Part shown: positions 6,355-6,927 of the stretch, piece by piece | Layout of the letters: every line of letters starts with the position of its first letter | How positions within the stretch are numbered: position 1 is the stretch's first letter | DNA from: an uncultured Porphyromonadaceae bacterium | GTDB taxonomy: Bacteria; Bacteroidota; Bacteroidia; Bacteroidales; Muribaculaceae | Assembly (NCBI GenBank): GCA_900549445.1 | Contig: UROS01000127.1 | Span: 1-6,927, forward strand | DNA: 6,927 nt | Direction of reading: 5' to 3' | Translations under genes and position numbers: made by a program | The notes under the pieces: generated by a model | The model's input: the letters and a program-made list of their open reading frames with translations, nothing else | The model's database searches: none | What the model was told of the DNA's origin: nothing

Positions 6355-6927
6355 ATGAAAAAGCTCGTAATATTCGACCTCGACGGCACACTCCTCAACA
6401 CTATCGAAGACCTCGGACGCGCCGCAAACTACGCGCTCGAACAGTGCGGTTACCCCACCCACACCCTCTCGGCCTACCCGATGTTCGTCGGAAACGGCGT
6501 CACCCGCCTGCTGGAGCGCGTGCTCCCCGAAGACGAGCGAAACGCTGAAAACGTAGCGCGCCTGCGCGAAAAATTCGGCGAATACTACGAAGCACACCTC
6601 ACCGACACCACCGTACCCTATCCCGGCATACCCGAACTGCTCGCCGAGCTGCGCAAACGCGGCGTGAAAATAGCCGTGGCATCCAACAAATACCAGTCGG
6701 CTGTAGAACGGCTCATCCGCCACTTCTTCCCCGAATTCGAATGGGCCGCCGTAGAAGGACAGAAAGAAGACGTGCCCGTAAAACCCGACCCCTCGATAGT
6801 ATTCGAAATCCTCGCGAAAGCACCCACCCCCAAAGCACAGGTGCTCTACGCAGGCGACTCAGGCGTCGACATGGACACCGCCCGCCGCGCCTGCGTCGAC
6901 TCCGTCGGCGTAAGCTGGGGCTTCCGC
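6355..6927 (+). CDS. HAD-superfamily phosphatase, phosphoglycolate phosphatase-like (partial, C-terminus outside window)
   Basis: The 191 visible residues form a HAD hydrolase of the Gph/PGP type, a cytoplasmic enzyme that removes phosphate from small metabolites through an aspartyl-phosphate intermediate. Motif I is FDLDGT, with nucleophile Asp8 and acid/base Asp10. A helical C1 cap covers about residues 15-80. Motif II is VASNK with Ser110, motif III is Lys143 in VKPDPS, and motif IV is GDSGVDMD with Asp168 and Asp172. All catalytic residues are present. Roughly 25-35 C-terminal residues are missing at the right edge, judged by the usual length of about 220. The start ATG lies 27 bases after the tamL stop with no terminator or promoter visible between, so co-transcription with tamL is likely. 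The substrate is uncertain: related enzymes act on phosphoglycolate, beta-phosphoglucomutase substrates or pyrophosphate, so no symbol is given. Confidence 0.9.
   Translation, partial: MKKLVIFDLDGTLLNTIEDLGRAANYALEQCGYPTHTLSAYPMFVGNGVTRLLERVLPEDERNAENVARLREKFGEYYEAHLTDTTVPYPGIPELLAELRKRGVKIAVASNKYQSAVERLIRHFFPEFEWAAVEGQKEDVPVKPDPSIVFEILAKAPTPKAQVLYAGDSGVDMDTARRACVDSVGVSWGFR

Noticed and set aside
6340..6833. Minus-strand open frames over the HAD gene
   Set aside because: Antisense to a HAD phosphatase that has all four catalytic motifs.

Overview
The window looks like chromosomal DNA from a Bacteroidota bacterium, probably a gut Bacteroidales member; a Muribaculaceae-like genome is my guess. 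The evidence is a lipoprotein version of the Omp85/TamA family (TamL), which is typical of the phylum. Two promoters match the Bacteroidota -7 element TAnnTTTG, and gene starts lack clear Shine-Dalgarno sequences. No RNA gene, CRISPR array, transposase, integrase or tRNA was found.

Layout. On the minus strand, positions 1-1603 hold the start of a lactate-utilisation operon: lutA (complete) overlaps lutB (cut by the window edge) by 4 bases, and lutC would be expected beyond position 1. An AT-rich divergent region (1604-1910) separates it from a two-gene plus-strand operon, 1911-3686. That operon encodes an AAA15/ABC-type ATPase (RloA-like) and, 3 bases later, a small Toprim-like RloB protein. 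This is the architecture of the RloAB/AbiL type of anti-phage module, also reminiscent of PARIS and split OLD/Gabija systems. A second non-coding stretch (3687 to about 3999) holds a weak hairpin after rloB, some possible RNA structure and the tamL promoter. The GC-rich tamL gene (ending 6327) follows, and 27 bases later a HAD-family phosphatase (phosphoglycolate phosphatase-like) runs off the right edge.

Reading the whole. The flanking genes are ordinary housekeeping or metabolic loci: LutAB oxidise L-lactate, TamL helps build the outer membrane, and the HAD enzyme removes phosphate from small metabolites. The RloAB pair sits between them as a compact cargo of visibly lower GC with its own promoter. 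It is the accessory, probably horizontally acquired part of the window and the best candidate for an interesting biological system. It belongs to a recognisable family, so it is not wholly new; its trigger and target cannot be read from the sequence.
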